64,000 nt of DNA from Pseudomonas rustica (GTDB taxonomy: Bacteria > Pseudomonadota > Gammaproteobacteria > Pseudomonadales > Pseudomonadaceae). The stretch lies in the NCBI RefSeq assembly GCF_018336155.1, contig NZ_JAGYHF010000012.1, positions 124,001 through 188,000 on the forward strand. Direction: 5' to 3'. Shown here piece after piece: positions 25,268 to 34,532 of this stretch; positions within the stretch are counted from its first letter, which is position 1; each line of letters starts with the position of its first letter. The notes under the pieces were generated by a model. That model was given only the letters and a program-made list of their open reading frames with translations, was not told the DNA's origin and did no database searches. Both the position numbers and the translations under genes were made by a program.

Positions 25268-26914
25268 ATGCAGACTTCCCTCGATGAATTCGACTACATC
25301 GTGGTCGGCGCCGGCCCCGCCGGGTGCTTGCTGGCCAATCGGCTGTCGGCTGATCCGCAGCAGCGCGTTTTGCTGCTCGAAGCCGGCGGACGCGACAACT
25401 ATGCGTGGATTCACATTCCTGTGGGTTACCTGTTCTGCATCGGTAATCCGCGCACCGACTGGTGCTTCAAAACCGAACAACAAGCCGGCCTCAATGGCCG
25501 CGCGCTGAGCTATCCGCGCGGCAAAGTGCTGGGCGGCTGCTCGTCGATCAACGGCATGATTTACATGCGCGGCCAGGCCAACGACTACGACGGCTGGGCG
25601 GCCGAGGGCAATCCGGGCTGGGCCTGGAACGACGTGCTGCCGCTGTTCAAACAGAGCGAAAACCACTATGCCGGCGCCGCTGATTTTCACGGTGCCAAGG
25701 GCGAATGGCGGGTCGAACAACAGCGCTTGTCGTGGCCGATTCTCGATGCGTTTCGCAGTGCGGCGGAACAGAGCGGCATCGCCAGCATCGACGACTTCAA
25801 TCAGGGCGACAACGAGGGGTGCGGCTACTTTCAGGTCAATCAGAAATCCGGCGTGCGCTGGAACGCGGCGAAGGCGTTTCTGAAACCGGTACGCGACCGG
25901 GCGAACCTGACGGTGCTGACCGGGGTTGAGGTGGATCGTGTTCTGCTGGAGAACGGTCGCGCTTCAAAAGTCAGTGCGCGGCATGAAGGCCAGGTCAAAC
26001 AGTTCAAGGCGCGCAAAGAGATCGTGTTGTGCGCGGGATCGGTCGGTTCGCCGAGCATTTTGCAGCGCTCCGGGATTGGCCCGCGACCGCTGCTGGAACG
26101 CCTTGGTATCGGCGTGATTCATGAGTTGCCGGGCGTCGGCGGCAACCTGCAGGATCACCTGCAACTGCGGCTGATCTACAAGCTGGAAAACGCGCGCACC
26201 CTGAATCAAATCGCCGGCAGTGTGTGGGGCAAGATGGGCATGGGTTTGCGTTATCTGTATGACCGCAGCGGGCCGCTGTCGATGGCGCCGAGTCAGTTGG
26301 GCGCGTTTGCGCGCTCGGGGCCGGAGCAGACCTCGGCGAATCTGGAATATCACGTGCAGCCGCTGTCGCTGGAGCGCTTTGGCGAGCCGTTGCACAGCTT
26401 TCCCGCGTTTACTGCTTCTGTCTGCGATCTGCGTCCGCAGAGTCGTGGGCGCATCGACATTCGTTCGGCGGATCCGCGGGAAGCGCCGCTGATTCAACCC
26501 AACTACCTTAGTCATCCAGAGGATTTGCGTGTGGCGGCGGATGCGATTCGGCTGACCCGGCGCATCGTCAGCGCCCCTGCCTTGCAAGCCTTCAAACCGG
26601 TCGAGTATTTGCCGGGTGCGAGTTTGCAAAGTGAAGAAGAATTGCAGCAAGCGGCAGCGACGATTGGCACGACGATTTTCCACCCGGTCGGCACGTGTCG
26701 GATGGGTAACGACGGTGACTCGGTGGTGGATGCGCAACTACGCGTCCACGGCGTGCCCGGATTGCGCATCGCCGACGCCTCGATCATGCCGCGCATCACC
26801 TCGGGCAACACCTGTTCGCCTACGCTGATGATTGCCGAGAAAGCGGCACAACTCATTCTCAACCCCAACACCAGGAGCAGCACCGCAAAACCGGAACTGG
26901 CCCAAACCCTGTAG
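25268..26914 (+). CDS. GMC-family FAD oxidoreductase (choline/alcohol dehydrogenase-like)
   Basis: 548 aa. FAD-binding GAGPAGCLLANRLS at about residue 13, GMC signature 1 (YPRGKVLGGCSSINGMIYMRG), signature 2 (GSVGSPSILQRSGIGP) and the C-terminal catalytic His in TTIFHPVGTCRMG. Such enzymes oxidise primary alcohols to aldehydes using a membrane acceptor; the closest annotated types are BetA and AlkJ-like. GAGG precedes the ATG. Its TAG stop is contributed by a REP element. The MHS symporter follows at 160 bases, suggesting uptake and oxidation of the same substrate, which is unknown. Confidence 0.94.
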   Translation: MQTSLDEFDYIVVGAGPAGCLLANRLSADPQQRVLLLEAGGRDNYAWIHIPVGYLFCIGNPRTDWCFKTEQQAGLNGRALSYPRGKVLGGCSSINGMIYMRGQANDYDGWAAEGNPGWAWNDVLPLFKQSENHYAGAADFHGAKGEWRVEQQRLSWPILDAFRSAAEQSGIASIDDFNQGDNEGCGYFQVNQKSGVRWNAAKAFLKPVRDRANLTVLTGVEVDRVLLENGRASKVSARHEGQVKQFKARKEIVLCAGSVGSPSILQRSGIGPRPLLERLGIGVIHELPGVGGNLQDHLQLRLIYKLENARTLNQIAGSVWGKMGMGLRYLYDRSGPLSMAPSQLGAFARSGPEQTSANLEYHVQPLSLERFGEPLHSFPAFTASVCDLRPQSRGRIDIRSADPREAPLIQPNYLSHPEDLRVAADAIRLTRRIVSAPALQAFKPVEYLPGASLQSEEELQQAAATIGTTIFHPVGTCRMGNDGDSVVDAQLRVHGVPGLRIADASIMPRITSGNTCSPTLMIAEKAAQLILNPNTRSSTAKPELAQTL

Positions 26915-27004
26915 GAGCTGCCGAAGGCTGCGATCTTTTGACTTTGAATTTTTGAAATCAAAACCAAGATCAAAAGATCGCAGCCTGCGGCAGCTCCTAC
27001 AGGG
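26908..27004. repeat. REP-like inverted pair (GGAGCTGCCGAAGG type)
   Basis: Starts inside the last codons of the GMC gene (CCCTGTAGGAGCTGCC) and ends with the inverted unit at 27004. It lies between GMC and MHS genes that are otherwise probably one operon. Confidence 0.92.
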
Positions 27005-27074
27005 ATATGCGTTTGATTCATGGACATCGAGCATCAGTGGAACAACAAAAACAATCACTGTGAGGGATACCGAT

Positions 27075-28697
27075 ATGTCAGAACACGCTCAGCCGCTGGC
27101 CGCTGCGAGCAGCGCCACAACCAGCAACGACACACAAAAAGTCATCTTCGCTTCATCACTGGGGACGGTGTTCGAGTGGTATGACTTCTTCCTCTACGGC
27201 GCCCTCGCGGCGGTAATCAGCAAGCAGTTTTTCGCCGGGGTCAACGACACCACGGCGTTCATCTTTGCGCTGATGGCGTTCGCCGCAGGCTTTATCGTGC
27301 GGCCGTTCGGGGCGCTGGTGTTCGGTCGGTTGGGGGACATGATCGGGCGTAAATATACCTTCCTCGCGACGATCATTTTGATGGGCGTGGCGACGTTCTG
27401 CGTCGGCCTGCTGCCGACCTACGCCAGCATCGGCATCGCCGCGCCGATCATTCTGGTGGTGCTGCGTATGCTCCAGGGCCTGGCGCTCGGCGGTGAATAC
27501 GGCGGCGCGGCGACCTACGTGGCGGAGCACGCGCCGATCGGTAAACGCGGTTTCCACACCAGCTGGATTCAGTCCACCGCGACCCTCGGCCTGTTGCTGT
27601 CGTTGCTCGTCGTGCTCGGTTGCCGCTACTTTACCGGCGATCAGTTCGAAGTGTGGGGCTGGCGCATTCCGTTCCTGCTGTCGATCGTGCTGCTGGGCAT
27701 TTCCACCTGGATTCGCCTGAGCCTGCACGAGTCGCCGGCCTATCTGAAAATGAAAGAAGAAGGCAAAACCTCGAAAGCGCCGATCCGCGAATCCTTCGGC
27801 AAATGGGAAAACCTCAAAGTCGTATTGATCGCGCTGTTCAGCATCAACGCCGGGCAAGCGGTGACCTTCTACGCGGCGCAGTTCTACGTGCTGTTCTTCC
27901 TCACCCAGTTCCTGAAAATGGATCCGGCGGTGGCCAACACCTTGCTGATTATCAGCGTGGTGATCGGTGCGCCGTTCTTCATCATTTTCGGCTGGCTGTC
28001 GGACAAGGTCGGGCGCAAACCGGTGCTGATGCTCGGCCTGCTGCTGGCGACGGCGCTGTACTTCCCGATCTTCAAATCGCTGGCGCACTACGCCAACCCG
28101 GCCATCGATCAGGCCAGCCGTCAGGCGCCGATCACGGTGATGGCGGATCCGGCGACCTGCACTTTCCAGTTCGATCCGGTCGGCAAGGCGAAATTCGACA
28201 GTCCGTGCGACAAGGCGAAAACCTTCCTGGTCAAGCAAGGCCTGCCCTACTCCAGCGTCGCTGCGCCGGCTGGCAGTGCGATACAAATCAGCGTCGGTGA
28301 CGTGAAGCTCGACGGCTACGACGAAGCCGCTTTGCGCGGCGCGATCACCCTCGCCGGCTACCCGCAACAGGCCGATGCGCAACAGATCAACAAGCCGATG
28401 ATTGTCGCGCTGATCGTGGCGCTGATCATTATTTCGGCCATGTGTTACGGGCCGCTGGCGGCGCTGATGGTTGAGTTGTTCCCGACGCGCATCCGCTACA
28501 CCTCGATGTCGCTGCCTTATCACATCGGCAATGGCTGGTTCGGCGGGTTTCTGCCGACGGTGTCGTTTGCGTTGGTGGTGTACACCGGGGATATCTTTTA
28601 TGGGCTGTGGTACCCGGTGTTGATTACCGGCGTGAGCCTGGTGGTGGGGATGATCTTTTTGCGTGAGACCAAAAACATCGACCTCGATAAAAACTAA
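27075..28697 (+). CDS. MHS-family MFS symporter
   Basis: 540 aa, twelve membrane segments. The family signature GTVFEWYDFFLYGALAA follows a polar N-terminus, with RPFGALVFGRLGDMIGRKY in loop 2-3 and a second copy GWLSDKVGRKP. A hydrophilic ~100-residue insertion between segments 8 and 9 (about residues 345-445) carries Cys residues (PATCTFQF and DSPCDKAK). This is a known feature of the long MHS subgroup. Members import organic acids or osmolytes with H+. GTGAGGG precedes the ATG at 27075. Probably co-regulated with the GMC oxidoreductase. Confidence 0.94.
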   Translation: MSEHAQPLAAASSATTSNDTQKVIFASSLGTVFEWYDFFLYGALAAVISKQFFAGVNDTTAFIFALMAFAAGFIVRPFGALVFGRLGDMIGRKYTFLATIILMGVATFCVGLLPTYASIGIAAPIILVVLRMLQGLALGGEYGGAATYVAEHAPIGKRGFHTSWIQSTATLGLLLSLLVVLGCRYFTGDQFEVWGWRIPFLLSIVLLGISTWIRLSLHESPAYLKMKEEGKTSKAPIRESFGKWENLKVVLIALFSINAGQAVTFYAAQFYVLFFLTQFLKMDPAVANTLLIISVVIGAPFFIIFGWLSDKVGRKPVLMLGLLLATALYFPIFKSLAHYANPAIDQASRQAPITVMADPATCTFQFDPVGKAKFDSPCDKAKTFLVKQGLPYSSVAAPAGSAIQISVGDVKLDGYDEAALRGAITLAGYPQQADAQQINKPMIVALIVALIIISAMCYGPLAALMVELFPTRIRYTSMSLPYHIGNGWFGGFLPTVSFALVVYTGDIFYGLWYPVLITGVSLVVGMIFLRETKNIDLDKN

Positions 28698-28730
28698 CCC
28701 CACCCATTATTTCCCAGTAGAAAGAAAACC

Positions 28731-28863
28731 TGTGGCGAGGGGATTTATCCCCGCTGGGTTGCGAAGCAGCCCCAAAAACCTGCAACCAAGGTGTACCTGA
28801 CACACCGAGTTGAAGGCATTGGGGCTGCTTCGCAACCCATCGGGGATGAATCCCCTCACCACA
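28731..28863. repeat. Inverted repeat element (GAGGGGATTTATCCCCG type)
   Basis: TGTGGCGAGGGGATTTATCC, then CTGGGTTGCGAAGCAGCCCC, about 40 bases, and the inverted arms ending in CCCCTCACCACA. Four copies of this family occur in the window (28.8, 33.9, 52.4 and 58.6 kb). Confidence 0.9.
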
Positions 28864-28990
28864 GGGGCTCAGCTCGGCCATCGCGTTTCGCGCCCACCCG
28901 CCAAATCTCGTCTACGATAACCCTCACCCTTTTTAATCCCTGCGGCGCAGGACTGCGTTGGTGACGTGGGGTCGAATCGAGCACTCCATC

Positions 28991-31204
28991 ATGCCCGCCT
29001 CCCGCTTCGCCCTCGCGCAAACCACCATCACCCTCGACGCCCGTCCTGATCGCCTCGACCTGCGCGACCGGATCTTCACCGCGCGCGTGCAATCACTGCC
29101 CGCCTCGTTCCCGGCAGACACTGAAGTCAGCAGCCAACTGGCCGATTATCTCGGCCGCGAAATGGTGCTGTACCAAGGCAAGGAAGGCGCCTGCACCGGC
29201 TTCGGCCTGTCCGCCGTGATCAACTATTTGCTGTGGCGCCGCGATCGCGATTCGGTGAAAACCAGCCCGCGTCAGCTCTACCATTTGGCCAAGCTCTACG
29301 ACGAATGGCCTGGCGAGGATTACGCCGGTTCCAGTTGCCGTGGCGCGCTCAAAGGCTGGCACAAGCACGGCGTCTGCGAGAAAAGTCTGTGGCCCTACAC
29401 CGTCGCCGCCGACGGCTCGGTGCCGGACTTTGAAGCCCCCGCGCCGAACTGGGCGGAAGACGCCGTCACTCGCCCGCTCGGGGTTTATTACCGTGTGGAA
29501 AAAGACGACATCACGTCGATGATGGCGGCGCTCTACGAAACCGGCGCGCTGTACGTGTCGGCCAATGTCCATTCCGGTTGGGCGCTGAAACCCAAGGCCA
29601 ACACCAAAGCCTTCCAGAGCACGGCGCAGTTGCCGGTGATCAAATGGAACGCCAAGCCTCAGGGCGGCCACGCCTTCGCGTTGATCGGCTACACCCATGA
29701 TGGTTTTATCGTGCAGAACTCCTGGTCCACCGATTGGGGTTACTCGGGTTTTGCGATTCTCACCTACGAGGACTGGCTGGCCAACGGCACCGATGCCTGG
29801 GCCGTCGGCCTCGGTGTGCCAATCAGACACGGCGCGATTTCACGCAATGCGCGGCCCGATAAAGCGCAGGGAGAATCGGTGTTCCGCGATGCCTTGCCGA
29901 CCTCCAGCGCCAAGCGTGAAGGTGTCTCGCTGTTCTCCGCTGAAGCACCGACAGCCGCCCGCAAAGGCCCGGCCGCGCTGACCAACGATCAGGCTTACGG
30001 GCTGACCATCGTCATGGAAAACAACGGCAGCATCGGCCCACGCTTGACCGATGTGGAAAACGTGCGCGCCGCCGTTGCGCGCATCGTCCGCGAATCGCCC
30101 AAAGCCTGGTTCGACAAACTCCCCGCCGGGCAAAAACCGAAAATTCTGCGCATCGCGATCTACGCCCACGGCGGGCTCAACTCGGAGCAGGATTCGATCA
30201 AACGCATTTGCGCGATGGCGCCGTACTTCCTCGAAAACGGCGTCTATCCGCTGTTCATCACTTGGCGCACCGGGGTGCTGGAGACGCTGGCCGACATCGT
30301 CAAAGATGCCCTGCCCGGCCTGTTTCCAGATTCAGGTGGCTTGGGCGACGTGTTCAAAGTGATCAAGGACAAAGCCACCGAAGGTCTGGATCGCACGGTG
30401 GAAATGGCCACGAAAAAACTCGGTGGCGATCAATGGAGCCAGATGAAGCAGAACGCCGAGGCCGCGTCGGTGGCCGGATTCACCCCGCGCGGGCTGATTG
30501 AAACGGCTGATAACCTGAAAAAACTCACGGCGGATGTCGGCGCCGACAAGATCGAATTGCACCTGATCGGCCACTCCGCCGGCTCGCTGATTAATGGCCA
30601 CCTGATCCAGTTGCTCTGGGCGAGAGGCCTGACGATTGCGACTTCAACGCTGCTCGCGCCAGCCTGCACGCTCGACTTCGCCAACTCGACCTTCCGCAAA
30701 GTCATCGAGGGCGGCGGCCTCAAGCGCAAGGACTTCCACCTGCACATGATGTCGGACAACCGCGAGCAGGATGACAACGTCATCGGTATCTATCACAAGT
30801 CGCTGCTCTATCTGGTGTCGCGCTCCTATGAAGAATTGCAGCGCATGCCGTTGTTGGGCATGGCCAAGAGTCTCGACGGCGCGTATCAGGACTTCAGCAA
30901 ACCTGATTTGTGCGAGTGGAACATCGCCGCGCAGGACATGACCGTGCAATGGAACAATTTCTACTGGGGCAACAAAATCCCCACAGGTTTTGCCCTGACC
31001 GGCAACGGCTTGAGTGCAGAGTCGGCGAAAACCCTGCACCTCTACAACGACGTGAAAATGACCTATGGGCCGGGCACTAAAGCAGACACCTCGCACGGTG
31101 GTTTTGATAATGACTTGAACGCGATGACCACCACGCTGAAGACGATTCTGCGGCTCGGCCCCGATGCGAAACTGGATCAGCCATTTATCGACCTGAACTA
31201 CTAG
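28991..31204 (+). CDS. Papain-like (C1) peptidase fused to an alpha/beta hydrolase
   Basis: 737 aa without signal peptide. Residues about 20-285 are a C1-type cysteine peptidase with the Cys68 segment EGACTGFGLSA, His227 in GGHAFALIGY and Asn243 in VQNSWSTDWGYSGFA. After a variable linker (about 285-335) residues 340-700 look like an alpha/beta hydrolase: strand IAIYAHGGLNS and the nucleophile elbow HLIGHSAGS (Ser529), followed by LLAPACTLDF. Both triads look intact, so this could be a two-headed protease/esterase. Role unknown; effector, defence or maturation enzyme are all possible. The ATG at 28991 begins the first conserved region. The last four bases overlap the convergent DUF427 gene. 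Confidence 0.85.
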   Translation: MPASRFALAQTTITLDARPDRLDLRDRIFTARVQSLPASFPADTEVSSQLADYLGREMVLYQGKEGACTGFGLSAVINYLLWRRDRDSVKTSPRQLYHLAKLYDEWPGEDYAGSSCRGALKGWHKHGVCEKSLWPYTVAADGSVPDFEAPAPNWAEDAVTRPLGVYYRVEKDDITSMMAALYETGALYVSANVHSGWALKPKANTKAFQSTAQLPVIKWNAKPQGGHAFALIGYTHDGFIVQNSWSTDWGYSGFAILTYEDWLANGTDAWAVGLGVPIRHGAISRNARPDKAQGESVFRDALPTSSAKREGVSLFSAEAPTAARKGPAALTNDQAYGLTIVMENNGSIGPRLTDVENVRAAVARIVRESPKAWFDKLPAGQKPKILRIAIYAHGGLNSEQDSIKRICAMAPYFLENGVYPLFITWRTGVLETLADIVKDALPGLFPDSGGLGDVFKVIKDKATEGLDRTVEMATKKLGGDQWSQMKQNAEAASVAGFTPRGLIETADNLKKLTADVGADKIELHLIGHSAGSLINGHLIQLLWARGLTIATSTLLAPACTLDFANSTFRKVIEGGGLKRKDFHLHMMSDNREQDDNVIGIYHKSLLYLVSRSYEELQRMPLLGMAKSLDGAYQDFSKPDLCEWNIAAQDMTVQWNNFYWGNKIPTGFALTGNGLSAESAKTLHLYNDVKMTYGPGTKADTSHGGFDNDLNAMTTTLKTILRLGPDAKLDQPFIDLNY

Positions 31205-31569
31205 GGCTCGGCCTTGATCACTTCGAACTTCACTTGATCGGGGTAGAACGCCACGTAATCGCGGATCGGCGCGACCGAGACTTTCGGGTTTTCGTATGTC
31301 CACACGGCGTTGGCGCCTTCGTGCCCGGGGATTTGCAGGCTGAAATAACTGGCGTCGCCCTTGTATGGGCAATAACTGGTGTGGTCGGTGCGGGCGAAAT
31401 ATTTTTCGTCGATGTCTTCGCGGGGGACGTAATAGACCGGCGGGTAATTGGCTTCGTTGAGGATCAGCACGTGTGAGGAAGCGGCGACCTGGATGCCGTG
31501 GAATTTCACCAGCAGGCAACCGACGAGTTGTTCGAGGTTGATGACAGGGCTGGGGCCGGAGGTTTTCAT
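31201..31569 (-). CDS. DUF427 domain-containing protein
   Basis: 122 aa, a single DUF427 domain with ANYPPVYYVPREDIDEKYFARTDHTSYCPYKGDASYFSL, a small beta-rich fold of unknown function common in pseudomonads. CAGGAG precedes the ATG. It converges on the C1 peptidase gene; their stop codons overlap in CTAG. Confidence 0.92.
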   Translation of the reverse strand: MKTSGPSPVINLEQLVGCLLVKFHGIQVAASSHVLILNEANYPPVYYVPREDIDEKYFARTDHTSYCPYKGDASYFSLQIPGHEGANAVWTYENPKVSVAPIRDYVAFYPDQVKFEVIKAEP

Positions 31570-31658
31570 GGGGGTTTCTCCTGAGGACTGCGAAGAGACC
31601 GGTTCAGGTATAGCCCAAGTGATGTGGTTGCGGGTGGTTGACAGCCGAACGGCAAGAG

Positions 31659-31824
31659 CCCCTCACCCCAGCCCTCTGGGGCCAACCAAGTTGTCTTGCG
31701 TCAAGCGCCGACCTGGATGTGCTGTGTCGATTATGGATTCCCAACCGATCATTCAAGTCGGCGTACTTCCCCAATATCCCCCAATCAGTCCCCTCTCCCT
31801 TTGGGAGAGGGCTAGGGTGAGGGC
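31659..31824. repeat. Composite palindromic element (CCCTCACCC/CCCTCTCCC type)
   Basis: Terminal arms CCCCTCACCCCAGCCCTCT and the inverted AGAGGGCTAGGGTGAGGG enclose about 125 bases related to the copies at 35466-35615 and 63149-63325. The left inner palindrome arm is degraded here. It fills most of the gap between the DUF427 and topB genes. Confidence 0.85.
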
Positions 31825-31849
31825 CAACAGACCCCGCAACACTTTTTAT

Positions 31850-31865
31850 CTGTATATCCATACAG
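31850..31865. promoter_or_regulatory. LexA-type SOS box upstream of topB
   Basis: CTGTATATCCATACAG fits the LexA consensus CTG-N10-CAG and is embedded in a longer palindrome (TTTTATCTGTAT / ATACAGATAAAA). It lies about 70 bases upstream of the topoisomerase III start. It is nearer to topB than to the DUF427 gene, so SOS control of topB is the simplest reading. Confidence 0.65.
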
Positions 31866-31936
31866 ATAAAAGTTGCCCCCCAGCGCAACAAAAGCCATCC
31901 TGTGCACCTCCAGAACAACGATCAACGATGGTGGTT

Positions 31937-33856
31937 ATGCGGCTGTACCTCTGTGAAAAACCTTCCCAGGCCAAAGACATTGCGGCCGTACTCGGTGCCA
32001 AGCGCCGGGGCGACGGCTGCTGGCTGGGGACGGATGTCACAGTGACCTGGTGCATCGGCCATCTGCTGGAAACCGCGCCGCCGGATGCCTACGACGCACG
32101 CTATAAACGCTGGGTGCTGGCCGATCTGCCGATCATTCCGGAAAAATGGAAGATGACCGTCAAGCCGCGCACCGCGAGCCAGTACAAAGCGGTGAAGCGT
32201 CTGCTCGGCGAGGCCAGCGAGCTGATCATCGCCACCGATGCCGACCGTGAGGGCGAAATGATCGCCCGCGAACTGGTCGAGCACTGCCGCTATCGCGGGC
32301 CGATTCGGCGCTTGTGGCTGTCGGCGCTGGACGAAGCATCGATCCGCAAGGCGCTCGCCGCGCTGAAACCGGGTGCCGAAACCTTCAGCCTGTATCACTC
32401 GGCGCTGGGGCGATCGCGGGCAGATTGGCTGATCGGCATGAACATGAGTCGGCTGTTCACGCTGCTGGGGCGTCAGTCGGGTTATCAAGGCGTATTGCCG
32501 GTGGGCCGCGTGCAGACACCGACCCTGCGTCTGGTGGTGGATCGCGACCGCAGCATCGCCGATTTTGTGCCGGTGCCGTTCTGGGCGATCGACGTGGATC
32601 TGCTGCACAACGGCACGCCGTTCACTGCGCAGTGGCGGGCGCCGTCGGATGCTTGTGATGATCAGGATCGTTGCCTCAATCAAGCGTTGGCCCAGCAAGC
32701 GGCGGCGGCCATCGGCAATGCGGCGACTGCCCGAGTGGTCAAACTGCGCACCGAACGTATGCGCGAAGTGGCCCCCCTGCCCTTCGATCTCGGCACGTTG
32801 CAGGAAGTCTGCTCGAAGAAACTCGGCCTCGGCGCGCAGGAAACCCTCGACATCGCCCAGGCACTCTACGAAACCTACAAAGTCGTCACCTACCCGCGCA
32901 GTGATTGCGGTTACCTGCCGCTGAGTCAGCACAGCGAGGCGCCGGGGATTCTTGCGGCGTTACGCCAGGCCGACCCGAGCCTTGAAGCGTTGAACGGCTT
33001 TCTCGAGCCTCAGCGCAAGTCGCGGGCGTGGAACGACGCCAAGGTCAGCGCTCACCACGGCATCATTCCCACAGCAGCAGCGAAGAACCTTGAGCGCCTG
33101 ACCGGCAAACATCGCGCGGTCTACACGTTGATTCGCGCGCGCTATCTGGCGCAGTTCCTGCCCAACCACGAATACGATCGCACTCAGGCCGACTTCGATT
33201 GCGCCGGTGAAGCGCTGCGCGCGGTGGGCAAGCAGATCATTGAGCCGGGCTGGAAACGCGCACTGCCCGAAGCACTCGCACCGGCCAAGGGACGTGAGGC
33301 GCCAGCACCGCAAACGCTTCCAGCGCTGAGCCAAGGTGTTGAGTGCGCGGTGGCCGATGTGAAATTCAAGGATCTGTGGACGCAGCCGCCCAAGCCTTAC
33401 ACCGAGGGCGATCTGATCAAGGCGATGAAGAACGTCGCCAAACTGGTGGAAGATCCGCTGCTCAAGCAGAAACTCAAGGACACCACCGGGATTGGCACCG
33501 AGGCTACTCGCGCGTCGATCATTCAAGGATTGCTCGATCGTGGTTATCTGGTGAAGAACGGCAAGGCGCTGGCCGCCACACCCGCCGCGTTCAGCCTGAT
33601 CGACGCCGTGCCCCGCGCGATTGCCGACCCCGGCACCACGGCGATCTGGGAACAGGCGCTGGACATGGTGCAAAGCGGCGAGATGAGTCTGGAAGAATTC
33701 GTCACCAAACAAGCGGCGTGGATGAGCAAGCAAGTGACACGCTGCTCCGCGCTGAGCCTGACCATCAGCGGCCCACCGCCGACCGGCAAAGCGGCGACAC
33801 CGTGGAAGAAAAAGCGCAAATCCACCCGCAGCCCGGCCAAGCGCACAGCCAAATAA
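31937..33856 (+). CDS. topB: DNA topoisomerase III
   Basis: 639 aa type IA topoisomerase. N-terminal TOPRIM domain MRLYLCEKPSQAKDIAAVLG with ATDADREGEMIARELVEH (acidic triad about residues 101-107), then GRVQTPTLRLVVDRD and the catalytic Tyr319 in TYPRSDCGYLP. The C-terminus is a short Lys/Arg-rich tail (KKKRKSTRSPAKRTAK) with no zinc-ribbon cysteines. It decatenates DNA and resolves replication or recombination intermediates. I prefer the ATG at 31937 (homologues begin MRLYLCEKPS); another ATG lies three codons upstream. A LexA-like box lies upstream. Confidence 0.95.
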   Translation: MRLYLCEKPSQAKDIAAVLGAKRRGDGCWLGTDVTVTWCIGHLLETAPPDAYDARYKRWVLADLPIIPEKWKMTVKPRTASQYKAVKRLLGEASELIIATDADREGEMIARELVEHCRYRGPIRRLWLSALDEASIRKALAALKPGAETFSLYHSALGRSRADWLIGMNMSRLFTLLGRQSGYQGVLPVGRVQTPTLRLVVDRDRSIADFVPVPFWAIDVDLLHNGTPFTAQWRAPSDACDDQDRCLNQALAQQAAAAIGNAATARVVKLRTERMREVAPLPFDLGTLQEVCSKKLGLGAQETLDIAQALYETYKVVTYPRSDCGYLPLSQHSEAPGILAALRQADPSLEALNGFLEPQRKSRAWNDAKVSAHHGIIPTAAAKNLERLTGKHRAVYTLIRARYLAQFLPNHEYDRTQADFDCAGEALRAVGKQIIEPGWKRALPEALAPAKGREAPAPQTLPALSQGVECAVADVKFKDLWTQPPKPYTEGDLIKAMKNVAKLVEDPLLKQKLKDTTGIGTEATRASIIQGLLDRGYLVKNGKALAATPAAFSLIDAVPRAIADPGTTAIWEQALDMVQSGEMSLEEFVTKQAAWMSKQVTRCSALSLTISGPPPTGKAATPWKKKRKSTRSPAKRTAK

Positions 33857-33873
33857 TTCTGATTGTTGCAACC

Positions 33874-33983
33874 TTGTGACGAGGGGATTTATCCCCGCTG
33901 GAGTGCGCAGCAGTCCCCTGCTTTTTAAGAGTCAAAAGAGGGGTTGCTGCGCAACCCAACGAGGATAAATCCCCTCGCCACAG
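33874..33983. repeat. Inverted repeat element (GAGGGGATTTATCCCCG type)
   Basis: TTGTGACGAGGGGATTTATC and its inverted arm GATAAATCCCCTCGCCACAG bracket a ~50-base centre between topB and the acetyltransferase gene. Confidence 0.9.
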
Positions 33984-34028
33984 AGTACAGAGTCCACACT
34001 GGGGGAATGCCATTGCGGAGCCGACGCC

Positions 34029-34532
34029 ATGCCCATCATCACCCTGCACCCCGCCCAACGCGACGACCTCGACACCGTCAACAATCTCATGCAGTTCTAT
34101 CTGCACGATCTCAGCGAATGGCTCCCGCTAAAACTAGCCCACCACGGCTTTTTCCCCAACCAACTCGAAGAAAGCTACTGGCGCCACTCTGCCACCCAAC
34201 CCTTCCTGATCCACGTCGACGACGAACTCGCCGGTTTCATCATCGTCGACAACCAGACCCACCTCCCCGACACCGAATACAACATCAGCTATTTCTTCCT
34301 CGCCCGACGCTGGCGTGGCCAAGGTGTCGCCCAGTTTGTCGTCTCCACCCTCTTGAGCCGGATCCCCGGGCAATGGCAAATTTTCCATATAGACGCCAAT
34401 CTGCCCGCAAAACGCTTATGGGCCGGGCTCATCCCTCGATTGAGCGGTGGCGAATTCACCCGGCAGCAGCGCGAAGTGGACGGTTACCCTTGCACCTTTT
34501 ACGTCCTGCACGCACCTTTTTCCGTTGCTTGA
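34029..34532 (+). CDS. GNAT-family N-acetyltransferase
   Basis: 167 aa. GNAT fold with ITLHPAQRDDLDTVNNLMQFY at the start, FLIHVDDELAGFIIVDN as the central strands and a motif-A segment FFLARRWRGQGVAQFVVSTL for acetyl-CoA binding. The acceptor substrate is unknown. It stands alone downstream of topB. Confidence 0.9.
   Translation: MPIITLHPAQRDDLDTVNNLMQFYLHDLSEWLPLKLAHHGFFPNQLEESYWRHSATQPFLIHVDDELAGFIIVDNQTHLPDTEYNISYFFLARRWRGQGVAQFVVSTLLSRIPGQWQIFHIDANLPAKRLWAGLIPRLSGGEFTRQQREVDGYPCTFYVLHAPFSVA

Noticed and set aside
27156..28703. 515-codon open frame antisense to the MHS symporter
   Set aside because: It mirrors the codon pattern of the real gene, encodes a low-complexity Arg/Gln/His-rich protein without hydrophobic core and matches no family.
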